Shown: positions 1-6,725 of the stretch, in pieces
How positions within the stretch are numbered: position 1 is the first letter of the stretch
How the letters are laid out: the number at the start of each line of letters is the position of its first letter
From: Thiodiazotropha sp040507245
Lineage (GTDB): Bacteria > Pseudomonadota > Gammaproteobacteria > Chromatiales > Chromatiaceae
Direction: 5' to 3'
DNA length: 6,749 nt
Assembly: GCA_040507245.1 (NCBI GenBank)
Contig: JBEVVH010000185.1
Coordinates: 1-6,749, forward strand
The notes under the pieces: model-generated
Told to the model about the DNA's origin: nothing
What the model saw: only the letters and a program-made list of their open reading frames with translations
Database searches by the model: none
Made by a program: the position numbers and the translations under genes

Positions 1-160
1 GGCGCCTACGGCTCGTCGGGTTTCCAGTATCGCCTCGCGACTACCGGGGACTACCAGCCTTCGCTTCGCTTTCCCTGGCTGGCAGCGATTGTTTTGGCCA
101 CGACTCAGGATCACCCCGGCCAACCTGAGCATCATTTGTTCCTACGGCCTGATCTGGGTT
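1..160. other. Non-coding stretch downstream of proB with repeat-like structure
   Basis: No credible gene is visible; the long plus-strand reading frame that runs from here is the antisense shadow of proB. The stretch has several repeat-like signs: GACTACC occurs twice (39-45 and 49-55), TTCGC occurs twice in tandem (60-69), and there is a CCAGCC/GGCTGG hairpin (54-82). A motif CCTACGGC-spacer-GGGTTTC(C)AG occurs at 5-27 and again at 141-164. It may be a copy of a dispersed intergenic repeat or the decayed edge of an element, but one window cannot show copy number. Confidence 0.45.
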
Positions 161-164
161 TCAG
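5..164. repeat. Pair of imperfect direct repeats bracketing the proB 3' flank
   Basis: The left copy is CCTACGGC (5-12), a 5-nt spacer, then GGGTTTCCAG (18-27). The right copy is CCTACGGC (141-148), a 7-nt spacer, then GGGTTTCAG (156-164). The proB stop codon (complement of 161-163) lies inside the right copy. The copies have the same orientation, so they are not terminal inverted repeats of a MITE-like element. Whether they belong to a wider repeat family is inference. Confidence 0.4.
54..82. repeat. Inverted repeat (6-bp stem, 17-nt loop)
   Basis: CCAGCC at 54-59 is the exact reverse complement of GGCTGG at 77-82. It lies about 80 nt beyond the proB stop codon. Read in the proB direction, no T-tract follows the stem (the next bases are TAGTCCCC), so it is not a canonical intrinsic terminator. 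It could be part of an extragenic palindromic repeat. Confidence 0.4.
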
Positions 165-1285
165 AGCAGCACGAGATTGTCCCGGTGGATCAGTTCATCC
201 TCATCCACATAACCCAGGACCTGCTCGATGCGATGACTGGGCACACCCATGATCTTCTGGGTCTCCTGGACGTTGTAGTTGACCAGCCCCCGTGCGACCT
301 CACACCCCGCCGAGTCCTGACAGGTCACGGCTTCTCCGCGAGCGAAGTTGCCTTTGACACCACACACGCCCACCGCAAGCAGGCTGCTGCCCTGCTCCCG
401 CAGCACCTTTACCGCGCCATCGTCCAGAGTCAGGATTCCCCGGGGCTGCAACTGCCCGGCCAGCCAACGCTTACGGGCCGCCTGGGGTTCCTGCACCGGA
501 ATCAACAGGGTACCGGCATCCTCACCCCGACTGATGGCATCGATCACCCGCTCCTGTCGCCCGGAAGCGATCACCGTAGCGGTACCGGAGCGTGCCGCCA
601 GCCGGGAGGCACGCACCTTGGTAACCATCCCACCCAGACCCAGACCGCTGGCGCTGCCACCGGCCACCGCATCCAGCTGCGGGTTGTCCATCCGGGTCTC
701 CCTGATCAGGGTCGCACCGGGATTGAAACGGGGGTCCGCATCGAACAGACCCTCCTGGTCGGTGAGGAGTATCAGCAGATTCGCCTCGATCAGGTTGGCC
801 ACCAGAGCCGCCAGGGTATCGTTGTCCCCAAAACGCAGTTCATCGGTGGTGACGGTATCGTTTTCATTGACCACCGGCACCACACCCAATTCCAGCAGGG
901 TACGCAGGGTGCTGCGGGCATTCAGGTATCTGGCCCGGTTCTCCAGATCGTCCCGCGTCAGCAGGACCTGGGCGGTATGCAGGTCGAACTTTTGAAAACA
1001 CGCCTCCCAGGCGTGCACCAGTCCCATCTGACCAATCGCGGCGGCGGCCTGGAGCTCATTCAGATTGCGCGGACGGGAGCGCCAACCCATACGGCTCATG
1101 CCCTCCGCAACCGCACCGGAAGAGACCAACACCACTTCGTGACCGGCGTGCCGCAGGCGCGCCATCTGCTCGACCCAGGTGGAAAGCAGCTCGTGTGAGA
1201 GCCCCTTGCCATCCGAGGTCAGCAGAGCACTGCCGATCTTGATGACCCAGCGTTTCGATGATGCGATCTTTTCCCGGGAAATCAT
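161..1285 (-). CDS. proB: Glutamate 5-kinase (gamma-glutamyl kinase) with C-terminal PUA domain
   Basis: Catalyses the first step of proline synthesis in the cytoplasm, ATP-dependent phosphorylation of L-glutamate to gamma-glutamyl phosphate, which ProA then reduces. The product is 374 residues, close to the usual bacterial ProB length. The amino-acid kinase domain (about 12-260) shows VIKIGSALL with K16, the VSSGAVAEG loop (54-62), VVNENDTV (138-145), FGDND (152-156), LLTDQEGLFDADPR (173-186) and GGMVTK with K223. A PUA domain follows (about 280-360), as in the long enterobacterial type. I chose the ATG at 1283-1285, not a start 22 codons upstream: that longer version would run into obg, and an AGGGG Shine-Dalgarno sits 8 nt before the chosen ATG. 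It begins 5 nt after the obg stop, so co-transcription and coupled translation are likely. Family feedback inhibition by proline is known but not visible here. Confidence 0.96.
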   Translation of the reverse strand: MISREKIASSKRWVIKIGSALLTSDGKGLSHELLSTWVEQMARLRHAGHEVVLVSSGAVAEGMSRMGWRSRPRNLNELQAAAAIGQMGLVHAWEACFQKFDLHTAQVLLTRDDLENRARYLNARSTLRTLLELGVVPVVNENDTVTTDELRFGDNDTLAALVANLIEANLLILLTDQEGLFDADPRFNPGATLIRETRMDNPQLDAVAGGSASGLGLGGMVTKVRASRLAARSGTATVIASGRQERVIDAISRGEDAGTLLIPVQEPQAARKRWLAGQLQPRGILTLDDGAVKVLREQGSSLLAVGVCGVKGNFARGEAVTCQDSAGCEVARGLVNYNVQETQKIMGVPSHRIEQVLGYVDEDELIHRDNLVLL

Positions 1286-1290
1286 AACGT

Positions 1291-2358
1291 CTACCCCTGC
1301 AACGGATCCCACTCGGTATCCGACTCTTGTTCCGGCTGTTCCGATCGCCACAGTTCCTCGAGCCGCTGCATCAGGGCTCCCACCAGCTCGCGGGTACCCT
1401 CCCCGGTCATGGCGGAGATCTCAAAGATCGGCCTGGACCAGTTCAGCGCAGCACAGAGATTGGCTCGGCGCTCCTCGAACTCATCTTCCAAAAGCAGATC
1501 TTTTTTATTCAGCACCAGCCAACGTTCCTTGTCTGCCAGTTCCGAGGAGTAGTTTTGCAACTCCTGCTCGATCTGACGGACCTCAGAGGTGATGTCGTTG
1601 TATTCGTCCAGCGGGGCCATGTCCACCAGGTGCAGCAACAGGCGCGTGCGCGATAGATGTTTCAAAAACTGCAGACCCAGACCGGCCCCTTCCGCCGCCC
1701 CCTCGATGACACCCGGGATATCGGCCACCACGAAACTGTGATCCTGGCCAAGACTGACCACACCCAGATTCGGATAGAGGGTGGTGAACGGGTAATCCGC
1801 AATTCTCGGACGGGCACTGGAGATCTTGCTGATCAGGCTCGATTTGCCCGCATTCGGCATCCCCAGCAACCCTACATCCGCGAGCAGGATCAACTCCAGT
1901 CGCAACTCCCGTCTTTCCCCCGGGGTGCCATGGGTGAACTGGCGGGGTGTTCGGTTGGTGCTGCTCTTGAAATGCACATTGCCAATACCATGTACACCAC
2001 CCTGTGCAACCAGCAGCTCCTGATGATGAACCAGCAGCTCGCCCACCAGTTCCCCGGTTTCGTCATCATAGACCCGGGTACCAACCGGAACCCGCACATG
2101 CAGGTTGCCGCCTTTACGTCCGGTACGTTCGCGGCCCATGCCGTTTTGGCCCCGCTCGGCTTTGTGGGTGCGCTGAGTGCGGAAATCGACGAGGGTATTC
2201 AAACCGCTTTCGGCAATCAGATAGACACTTCCGCCATCGCCACCGTCACCCCCATCCGGTCCGCCCTTGGGAATGTACTTTTCACGCCGAAAGCTGGCGC
2301 AGCCATTGCCACCATCTCCGGCGATCACTTTGATTTTTGCTTCATCAACGAATTTCAT
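1291..2358 (-). CDS. obg: Obg/CgtA family GTPase (50S ribosome assembly)
   Basis: Essential P-loop GTPase that acts in the cytoplasm on late 50S subunit assembly and links to stringent and stress control. Length is 355 residues. The N-terminal glycine-rich Obg fold (about 1-158) starts with the hallmark MKFVDEAKI and has the Gly/Asp-rich stretch around 32-43. The G domain follows: G1 GMPNAGKS (166-173, K172), switch I with FTTLYPNLG (191-199), G3 DIPG (213-216), G4 NKKD (284-287) and G5 SAM (315-317). The tail after about 335 is short and rich in E, D and Q, as in proteobacterial Obg proteins, which lack the Gram-positive OCT domain. The start is fixed by the conserved N-terminus, yet no Shine-Dalgarno is visible in the 12 nt between it and the upstream terminator. 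It sits downstream of rpmA and 5 nt upstream of proB, the usual gammaproteobacterial order. The symbols obgE and cgtA are also used. Confidence 0.97.
   Translation of the reverse strand: MKFVDEAKIKVIAGDGGNGCASFRREKYIPKGGPDGGDGGDGGSVYLIAESGLNTLVDFRTQRTHKAERGQNGMGRERTGRKGGNLHVRVPVGTRVYDDETGELVGELLVHHQELLVAQGGVHGIGNVHFKSSTNRTPRQFTHGTPGERRELRLELILLADVGLLGMPNAGKSSLISKISSARPRIADYPFTTLYPNLGVVSLGQDHSFVVADIPGVIEGAAEGAGLGLQFLKHLSRTRLLLHLVDMAPLDEYNDITSEVRQIEQELQNYSSELADKERWLVLNKKDLLLEDEFEERRANLCAALNWSRPIFEISAMTGEGTRELVGALMQRLEELWRSEQPEQESDTEWDPLQG
1294..1298 (-). promoter_or_regulatory. Shine-Dalgarno of proB, overlapping the obg 3' end
   Basis: AGGGG read on the minus strand lies 8 nt before the ATG at 1285 and inside the last codons of obg (stop TAG at 1291-1293). 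It supports the 374-residue proB start over the longer frame beginning at 1351, and suggests that ribosomes finishing obg can help initiate proB. Confidence 0.6.
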
Positions 2359-2370
2359 AGGCCAGAACGC

Positions 2371-2398
2371 AAAAAGCCTCGTCCGGTGACGAGGCTTT
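2371..2398 (-). terminator. Rho-independent terminator after rpmA
   Basis: On the minus strand this reads an 8-bp GC-rich stem GCCTCGTC / GACGAGGC with an ACCG loop, followed by five T residues. The stem (2376-2383 with 2388-2395) can extend by three A-T pairs. It lies 23 nt beyond the rpmA stop codon and ends 12 nt before the obg start. It most likely ends the abundant rplU-rpmA transcript, with some readthrough or a separate promoter feeding obg-proB. Read on the plus strand the T-run is only three bases, so function there is doubtful. Confidence 0.85.
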
Positions 2399-2421
2399 CG
2401 AGCGTCTACTCCGCGAGAGGG

Positions 2422-2679
2422 TTACTCGGTGACGACACTCACATACTTGCGATTGCGCGGTCCTTTGACTTCGAACTGCACACGACCGTCCGACTTGGCG
2501 AACAGGGTGTGGTCCTTGCCGATGCCCACGTTCACACCGTTGTGAAACTGGGTGCCACGCTGACGCACGATGATGTTGCCGGCTTTAACCACCTGGCCGC
2601 CGAAGATCTTCACGCCAAGTCGTTTGGATTCTGAATCGCGGCCGTTACGTGTACTGCCGCCTGCCTTTTTATGAGCCAT
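2422..2679 (-). CDS. rpmA: 50S ribosomal protein bL27
   Basis: Structural protein of the large ribosomal subunit whose N-terminal tail reaches toward the peptidyl-transferase centre. It has 85 residues, the normal length. The start MAHKKAGGST (1-10) is the diagnostic bL27 N-terminus, without the cleaved N-terminal extension known from Firmicutes; SKRLGVKIFGGQ and AGNIIVRQRGTQFHNG are also characteristic. An AGGAGAG ribosome-binding site (2684-2690) lies 4 nt before the ATG and overlaps the rplU stop codon by one base. The gap to rplU is 10 nt, so the two are translated from one message. A strong terminator follows it. Confidence 0.98.
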   Translation of the reverse strand: MAHKKAGGSTRNGRDSESKRLGVKIFGGQVVKAGNIIVRQRGTQFHNGVNVGIGKDHTLFAKSDGRVQFEVKGPRNRKYVSVVTE

Positions 2680-2689
2680 GTTTCTCTCC

Positions 2690-3001
2690 TCAGCCGCTGA
2701 TGCCGGTCACAGTCAGTTCAGTGTACCACTGACGATGTCCCTGACGCTTCAGGTGGTGTTTGCGGCGACGAAACTTGATAATTTTGACTTTCTTGCCACG
2801 TCCGTGAGACTTCACGGTTGCAGTCACCTTGCCGCCATCGACATAAGGTTTGCCGACCTTCACGTCGTCACCGTTGGTGATCATCAGAACCTTGTCCAGT
2901 TCGACAGAAGCGCCCTCGTCGGCGGTGAGCATTTCCACCTTGATGGTGTCGCCTTCCGCTACGCGATACTGCTTGCCGCCGGTTTGAATTACCGCATACA
3001 T
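2690..3001 (-). CDS. rplU: 50S ribosomal protein bL21
   Basis: Large-subunit ribosomal protein that binds 23S rRNA. It has 103 residues, the normal bacterial length. The N-terminus MYAVIQTGGKQYRV is the family signature, and the basic segment GRGKKVKIIKFRRRKHH (67-83) is the typical RNA-contacting region. It is first in the minus-strand ribosomal cluster, behind a near-consensus sigma70 promoter with a leader of roughly 60 nt. The ribosome-binding site is modest: GGGG ending 9 nt before the ATG. rpmA follows 10 nt downstream. Confidence 0.98.
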   Translation of the reverse strand: MYAVIQTGGKQYRVAEGDTIKVEMLTADEGASVELDKVLMITNGDDVKVGKPYVDGGKVTATVKSHGRGKKVKIIKFRRRKHHLKRQGHRQWYTELTVTGISG

Positions 3002-3067
3002 TGCTTTAATCCCCGAAAAATACCGTTATCCACCCGCCAGAGAGGCCCGGCGAGGTAAAGAGGCGGA

Positions 3068-3096
3068 ATTCTACCCACCCCGGTAATTCGGGTCAA
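3068..3096 (-). promoter_or_regulatory. Sigma70-type promoter for rplU-rpmA
   Basis: On the minus strand, TTGACC (3091-3096; 5 of 6 match to TTGACA) is followed by exactly 17 nt and then TAGAAT (3068-3073; 5 of 6 match to TATAAT). Transcription would start near 3061, giving a leader of about 60 nt before the rplU ATG at 3001. Strength, spacing and position all fit a constitutive ribosomal-protein promoter. It lies 60 nt past the stop codon of the upstream cation-transporter gene, and no terminator is apparent between them. Confidence 0.75.
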
Positions 3097-3155
3097 TAGC
3101 CATTGTGCCCGGGATTCGCTGAACCTGATCCGATCCTGCCTTATGACGGCCGCTG

Positions 3156-4076
3156 TCAGCCTGAGTGAGTGGGCGCGCGTTTCTCCGCTTCAATGAAAAT
3201 CCGCCGCACCTGGGGAAACTGCTGTTTGATCAACCGATCCATTTCGCAGATCGCCGATTCGATTTCGTCAGCGTTGGATCGGTCGTCAAAGTCGACGCTG
3301 AGATTGACCAGGATAAAATCCGGCCCCATGTGCATGGTCAAAACCTCATTGACGTGATCCACCAGAGTCTGGCCGCCTACCAGACCACGGATACCCTCGA
3401 CCACGCTGCGACTGGCGCTCTCACCGATGAGCAGCCCCTTGGTCTCGTAAGCAAGCCATATCGCGGTACCGACCAGGATCAAACCGATGACGATCGAGGC
3501 GGCGCCATCGAACCAGAGCTGCCCGGTCAGCTGGGTCAGGACGATGCCAATGAAGGCCACCATCAAGCCCAGCATCGCAGCGGTATCCTCGAACAGCACC
3601 ACGAAGATGGAAGGGTCCTTGGCCCGCTGAATCGCCTCCACGTAACCCCACTTCCCCTTGGCTCTTGAGAATTCGCGAAACGCGAACACCCAGGCCGCCC
3701 CCTCGAACAACATCGCCAGTCCCAAAACCAGGTAGTTGATGAGCGGGTTGGTCATCGGCTCGGGATGTTCGATGTGCTTGATGCCTTCATAGATGGAGAT
3801 TCCTCCGCCCAGGGCAAAGATCAGTATCGCGACGATAAAACTCCAGAAGTAGATCTCCTTGCCATGACCGAAGGGAAAGGCCTCATCGGGCGGCTTCTGC
3901 GCCCGTGCCATGCCGTAGAGAAGCAGCCCCTGATTGCCGGTATCCACCACCGAGTGGATACCCTCGGAGAGCATGGCGGAACTGCCGGTAAAAAAAGCGG
4001 CAATAAACTTGGTGACTGCAATCAGGGTGTTTCCCGCCAGGGCCGCAAAAATCACCTTTTTCGATCCGGATGCCAT
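3156..4076 (-). CDS. Cation diffusion facilitator, SLC30A9 (ZnT9)-like; probable divalent-metal transporter
   Basis: Predicted inner-membrane transporter that probably moves Zn2+ or a related divalent metal; the substrate is inferred from the family. It has 306 residues. Six membrane segments can be placed at about 8-30, 36-56, 75-97, 112-134, 157-180 and 190-213, followed by a cytosolic domain (about 215-300) that includes VNLSVDFDD and VRRIFIEAE. TM2 carries the classic HxxxD pair in EGIHSVVDTGNQ (H41, D45). TM5 has VVLFEDTAAMLG (E163, D164) instead of the usual HxxxD, and FPFGHGKEIYFWSF (67-80) precedes TM3; as I recall the family, these features mark the SLC30A9-like branch rather than the FieF/YiiP or CzcD branches. 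An AGGAG Shine-Dalgarno (4082-4086) lies 5 nt before the ATG. It runs in the same direction as rplU but behind its own possible promoter. Confidence 0.9.
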   Translation of the reverse strand: MASGSKKVIFAALAGNTLIAVTKFIAAFFTGSSAMLSEGIHSVVDTGNQGLLLYGMARAQKPPDEAFPFGHGKEIYFWSFIVAILIFALGGGISIYEGIKHIEHPEPMTNPLINYLVLGLAMLFEGAAWVFAFREFSRAKGKWGYVEAIQRAKDPSIFVVLFEDTAAMLGLMVAFIGIVLTQLTGQLWFDGAASIVIGLILVGTAIWLAYETKGLLIGESASRSVVEGIRGLVGGQTLVDHVNEVLTMHMGPDFILVNLSVDFDDRSNADEIESAICEMDRLIKQQFPQVRRIFIEAEKRAPTHSG

Positions 4077-4133
4077 GCAGACTCCTTCGTTGATGTCGCT
4101 TATTCTTCCCCTCTACGGGGACGATGTTGCGGC

Positions 4134-4161
4134 ATTATCGCCTGTCATGGTCGAGTGTAAC
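4134..4161 (-). promoter_or_regulatory. Candidate sigma70 promoter for the cation transporter
   Basis: On the minus strand, GTTACA (4156-4161; 4 of 6 match) is followed by 16 nt and then GATAAT (4134-4139; 5 of 6 match). Transcription would start near 4127. The leader of about 50 nt would open with a small 5-bp hairpin, TCCCC/GGGGA (4107-4121), before the AGGAG ribosome-binding site. No metal-regulator operator is evident, and this is a pattern match only. Confidence 0.4.
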
Positions 4162-4286
4162 AGGGGCGAATCGTTCGGTGCCGTTCCTCAGATGCCCAAA
4201 TGCGGCAGGAGCGGGATATTCAGTAGGCGTCATTCGGCAGATAATCCGGTAGGATAGGCGGGGGGATAGAGAGAGATAACAAAATC

Positions 4287-4430
4287 ATGGCAAACAAGAA
4301 TCCACAAACGACGCAACAAGCGACAAATGATCTGAACCACAGCATCATTCAACTGGCCCTGGTCGCCATCATAGCGATGCTCAGCTACCGCATCTTCTCC
4401 CCTTTCGAGGGCATGATGTTCTGGGGCTGA
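4287..4430 (+). pseudogene. N-terminal fragment of AI-2E family transporter, cut off by a frameshift
   Basis: A 47-codon frame starts at ATG 4287 and ends at TGA 4428-4430. It encodes a polar N-terminus followed by one hydrophobic segment (about residues 20-37, containing IQLALVAIIAMLSYRIF), then SPFEGMMFWG. This is the normal N-terminus and first membrane segment of the AI-2E/PerM family, missing from the downstream frame. The fragment ends at a GGGG run (4423-4426). One extra G would read straight into the downstream frame as FWGLILGVALYPLHQ. The upstream sequence has only a purine-rich tract (4269-4276) in place of a clear Shine-Dalgarno. A weak promoter candidate has TATTCA (4217-4222), a 17-nt spacer and GATAAT (4240-4245). 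Confidence 0.8.
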
Positions 4431-4438
4431 TTCTCGGG

Positions 4439-5407
4439 GTGGCGCTCTACCCCCTGCACCAGATGATGGCGGCACGCATGGGACATCGTCAGGGTTGGGC
4501 GGCCACGGTGCTGGTACTGGTCGGTCTGGTGATCATCGGCCTGCCCACCGGGCTCATGGCCACCTCGCTGATCAGTGAGATCATCGGCTTGCGCGATGTA
4601 ATCCAGAGCGGTGAAGTGAATATCCCGCCCCCCTCCCCCGGGGTCGCAGACTGGCCCGTTATCGGCCACAAAGTACATGAAGCCTGGCAGCAGGCGGCCA
4701 CGGACTTTCCCGCCTTCGTTCAGCAGCACGCACCCTGGATCAAAAAGACCACGCTATCCATGGTGAACATGCTGCAAAGCGGCGCAGGCGGCATCTTCCT
4801 GTTTCTCGCATCACTCATCGTGGCCGGCATCATGATGGCCTATGGGGAATCCGGCAGTGCCGCCATGGGCCGAATCTACAACCGTTTCGCTGGAGCGGAA
4901 CGGGGACCCCGACTGCTGCGCCTGACCGTTGCGACCATTCGCTCGGTCGCCGCCGGGGTGGTCGGCGTGGCCTTCATCCAGGCCCTGCTGCTCGGCATCG
5001 GATTCGTAATAGCCGGAATTCCCGGCTCCGGCATCCTGGCGCTGATTGTACTGTTGATCGGTATCGTGCAGCTGCCTGCCCTGCTCATCACCCTGCCGGT
5101 GATCGGTTACCTCTGGTGGGCCGGCGACGCATCGACCATGGCCAATGTGTTCTATACGGTCTACCTGCTGGTGGCCGGTGCTGCGGACGGATTCCTCAAA
5201 CCCGTGCTGCTGGGCCGGGGCGTCGATGTACCCATGCCGGTAATCCTGATCGGTGCCCTGGGTGGAATGGTTTCCGCAGGAATCATCGGCTTGTTCATAG
5301 GCGCGGTCATCCTGGCCATAGGCTACGAAGTGTTCATGGCCTGGGTGGATCAGGACATACCCGTGCCGGAGGACATGTCGCCCGCGGAAACGCTGACCCG
5401 CGAGTAG
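4439..5407 (+). CDS. AI-2E (TqsA/YdiK/PerM) family membrane transporter, main part of a frameshifted gene
   Basis: Polytopic inner-membrane protein of the PF01594 family. Members have been linked to autoinducer-2 export or, in some cases, Na+/H+ exchange, so the substrate here is unknown. This frame gives 322 residues from a GTG at 4439, but the homologous reading probably continues back to 4427 and, after a one-base correction, to ATG 4287, for about 373 residues in all, a usual family length. Hydrophobic segments lie at about 21-45, 115-137, 170-196, 197-225 and 264-300. The C-terminal DGFLKPVLLGRGVDVPMPVI (250-269) and the GGMVSAGIIGLFIGAVILA stretch are family signatures. The loop at about 50-110 is the variable extramembrane region. 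If the frameshift is real, the product lacks TM1 unless reinitiation at GTG, 8 nt past the upstream stop, makes a second chain. It is followed within 21 nt by an efflux outer-membrane gene on the same strand. Confidence 0.85.
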   Translation: MALYPLHQMMAARMGHRQGWAATVLVLVGLVIIGLPTGLMATSLISEIIGLRDVIQSGEVNIPPPSPGVADWPVIGHKVHEAWQQAATDFPAFVQQHAPWIKKTTLSMVNMLQSGAGGIFLFLASLIVAGIMMAYGESGSAAMGRIYNRFAGAERGPRLLRLTVATIRSVAAGVVGVAFIQALLLGIGFVIAGIPGSGILALIVLLIGIVQLPALLITLPVIGYLWWAGDASTMANVFYTVYLLVAGAADGFLKPVLLGRGVDVPMPVILIGALGGMVSAGIIGLFIGAVILAIGYEVFMAWVDQDIPVPEDMSPAETLTRE

Positions 5408-6670
5408 CCACCTTGGCGCCCTTTTCTGTGAGCTTTACACGCCGCATTCTGGGTCTGCTCCCGGTCCTGCTGCTTTCGGCCTGTACCACCCTTGGACCTG
5501 ACTATGAGGAGCCGCAAGCGCCCTGGCTGGAGAAGTGGCGAACCTCCCTCTATGGCTTGAGCGAATCGACCCAGAACCTTAATGAAACCGATTTGCGCTT
5601 CTGGTGGCAACTGTTCAACGACGATCACCTGAACCGGCTGATCGCCACAATCAGGCAGGAAAACCCGGGGCTGCGCATCGCCGGTCTGCGCATCCTGGAA
5701 AGCCGTGCGCAGCTCGGCATCGCTGACAGCACCCGCTATCCTCAGCTTCAGCAGCTGGGGAGCAGTGTCAGTTATGTCAATACACGGGACCGGGGCGGTG
5801 CATTCGGCGACAGCAGTCAGAGTTTCGTCAGCTACCAGGTGGGGTTCAACCTCGCCTGGGAACTCGATTTCTGGGGTCGTTTCAGGCGCGCCATCGAATC
5901 GGCCGATGCGGCTTACTTCGCCGCGATCAGCAACCAGCGGGATGCCCAGGTGGTCCTGGTGGCACAGACCGCCGATCTCTATTTTTCCTACCGGACCCTG
6001 CAACAGCGCATCGAAATCGCTCGTAAGAACGCCCAGATACAGAAACGCAGCCTGGAGATCACCGAACAGCTCTACCGCAAGGGTCAGGGCTCAGAACTGG
6101 ATCTGCAGCAGGCCAAAACCCAGTATCTGGCCACCCTGGCAACCATACCGGACCTGCAACTCGGTCTGACTCAGACCCGCAATGCCCTGGCGACCCTGCT
6201 CGGGCGCCCCCCTGGCGAACTGATGGAGCTGCAAAACCTCCCGCAAGAGCTGCCCCGGATCGGAAACCCGTTGCTCAATGCGGTTCCCGCGCAGCGGCTT
6301 CTGCAGCGTCCGGACATACGCACCGCGGCCTGGCAGGTTGCAGCCCAGTCTGCGCAAATCGGTATTGCCGAGGCGGATTTCTACCCCAGCATCAACCTGC
6401 TGGGCAGTCTCGGCTGGTCGGGCAACACAGTGAACGGATCACCCAATACCAGCCTGCTCACCGCCGGCCCCTCGCTGACCTGGCATCTGTTCGACCATGG
6501 ACGAATCGCCAACAACGTACGGGTCCAGGATGCGCGTCTGCAACTGCTGATCGAACAGTACCAGCAGACCGTTCTACAGGCGGCTCGGGAGATCGACGAT
6601 GCCGCCTACAGCATCGTCAAGCGACAGGAACAACAGGTCATCCTGCACGATTCGGTGATTCAAGCGAGTC

Positions 6671-6725
6671 TTCGATCTCATGAAAGATTTTGGGACATCC
6701 AAGTCCACCAAAATCGATTCGATCT
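6671..6725. repeat. 8-bp direct repeat TTCGATCT flanking the hairpin
   Basis: TTCGATCT occurs at 6671-6678 and again at 6718-6725, 39 nt apart, on either side of the GATTTTGG/CCAAAATC hairpin. The left copy is at the last recognisable efflux-protein codons. After the right copy the efflux frame does not resume (it reaches a stop within a few codons), so a simple 39-nt insertion with target duplication does not explain it. Confidence 0.4.

Noticed and set aside
89..1198. Long plus-strand open frame of 369 codons
   Set aside because: It is antisense to proB, its translation is low-complexity (H, Q, G, T and R rich) and shows no family motif, whereas the minus strand encodes an unmistakable ProB.
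1286..1351. Upstream extension of proB by 22 codons
   Set aside because: The extra residues are encoded inside the obg 3' end and do not resemble the ProB N-terminus; a good ribosome-binding site sits in front of the ATG at 1285.
1657..2634. Long plus-strand open frame of 325 codons across obg and rpmA
   Set aside because: Both genes on the opposite strand are certain, and the frame crosses the intergenic terminator. It is a high-GC shadow frame.
3002..3060. Possible L21 autoregulatory leader structure before rplU
   Set aside because: Only a 4-bp CGCC/GGCG stem with a 10-nt loop is visible, too weak to call a ribosomal-protein leader motif.
3097..3155. Terminator for the cation transporter gene
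   Set aside because: No stable stem with a T-tract was found between its stop codon and the rplU promoter; transcription may read into rplU or stop by Rho.
5116..5427. Extension of the efflux lipoprotein back to an ATG at 5116
   Set aside because: This part is an out-of-frame reading of the AI-2E gene (Arg- and Gly-rich, no homology) and would bury the lipoprotein signal about 120 residues inside the protein.
6679..6717. Small complete insertion with 8-bp target duplication in the efflux gene
   Set aside because: After the right TTCGATCT copy the efflux reading frame does not resume: it reads a few codons and a stop, so the interruption is longer or of another kind.
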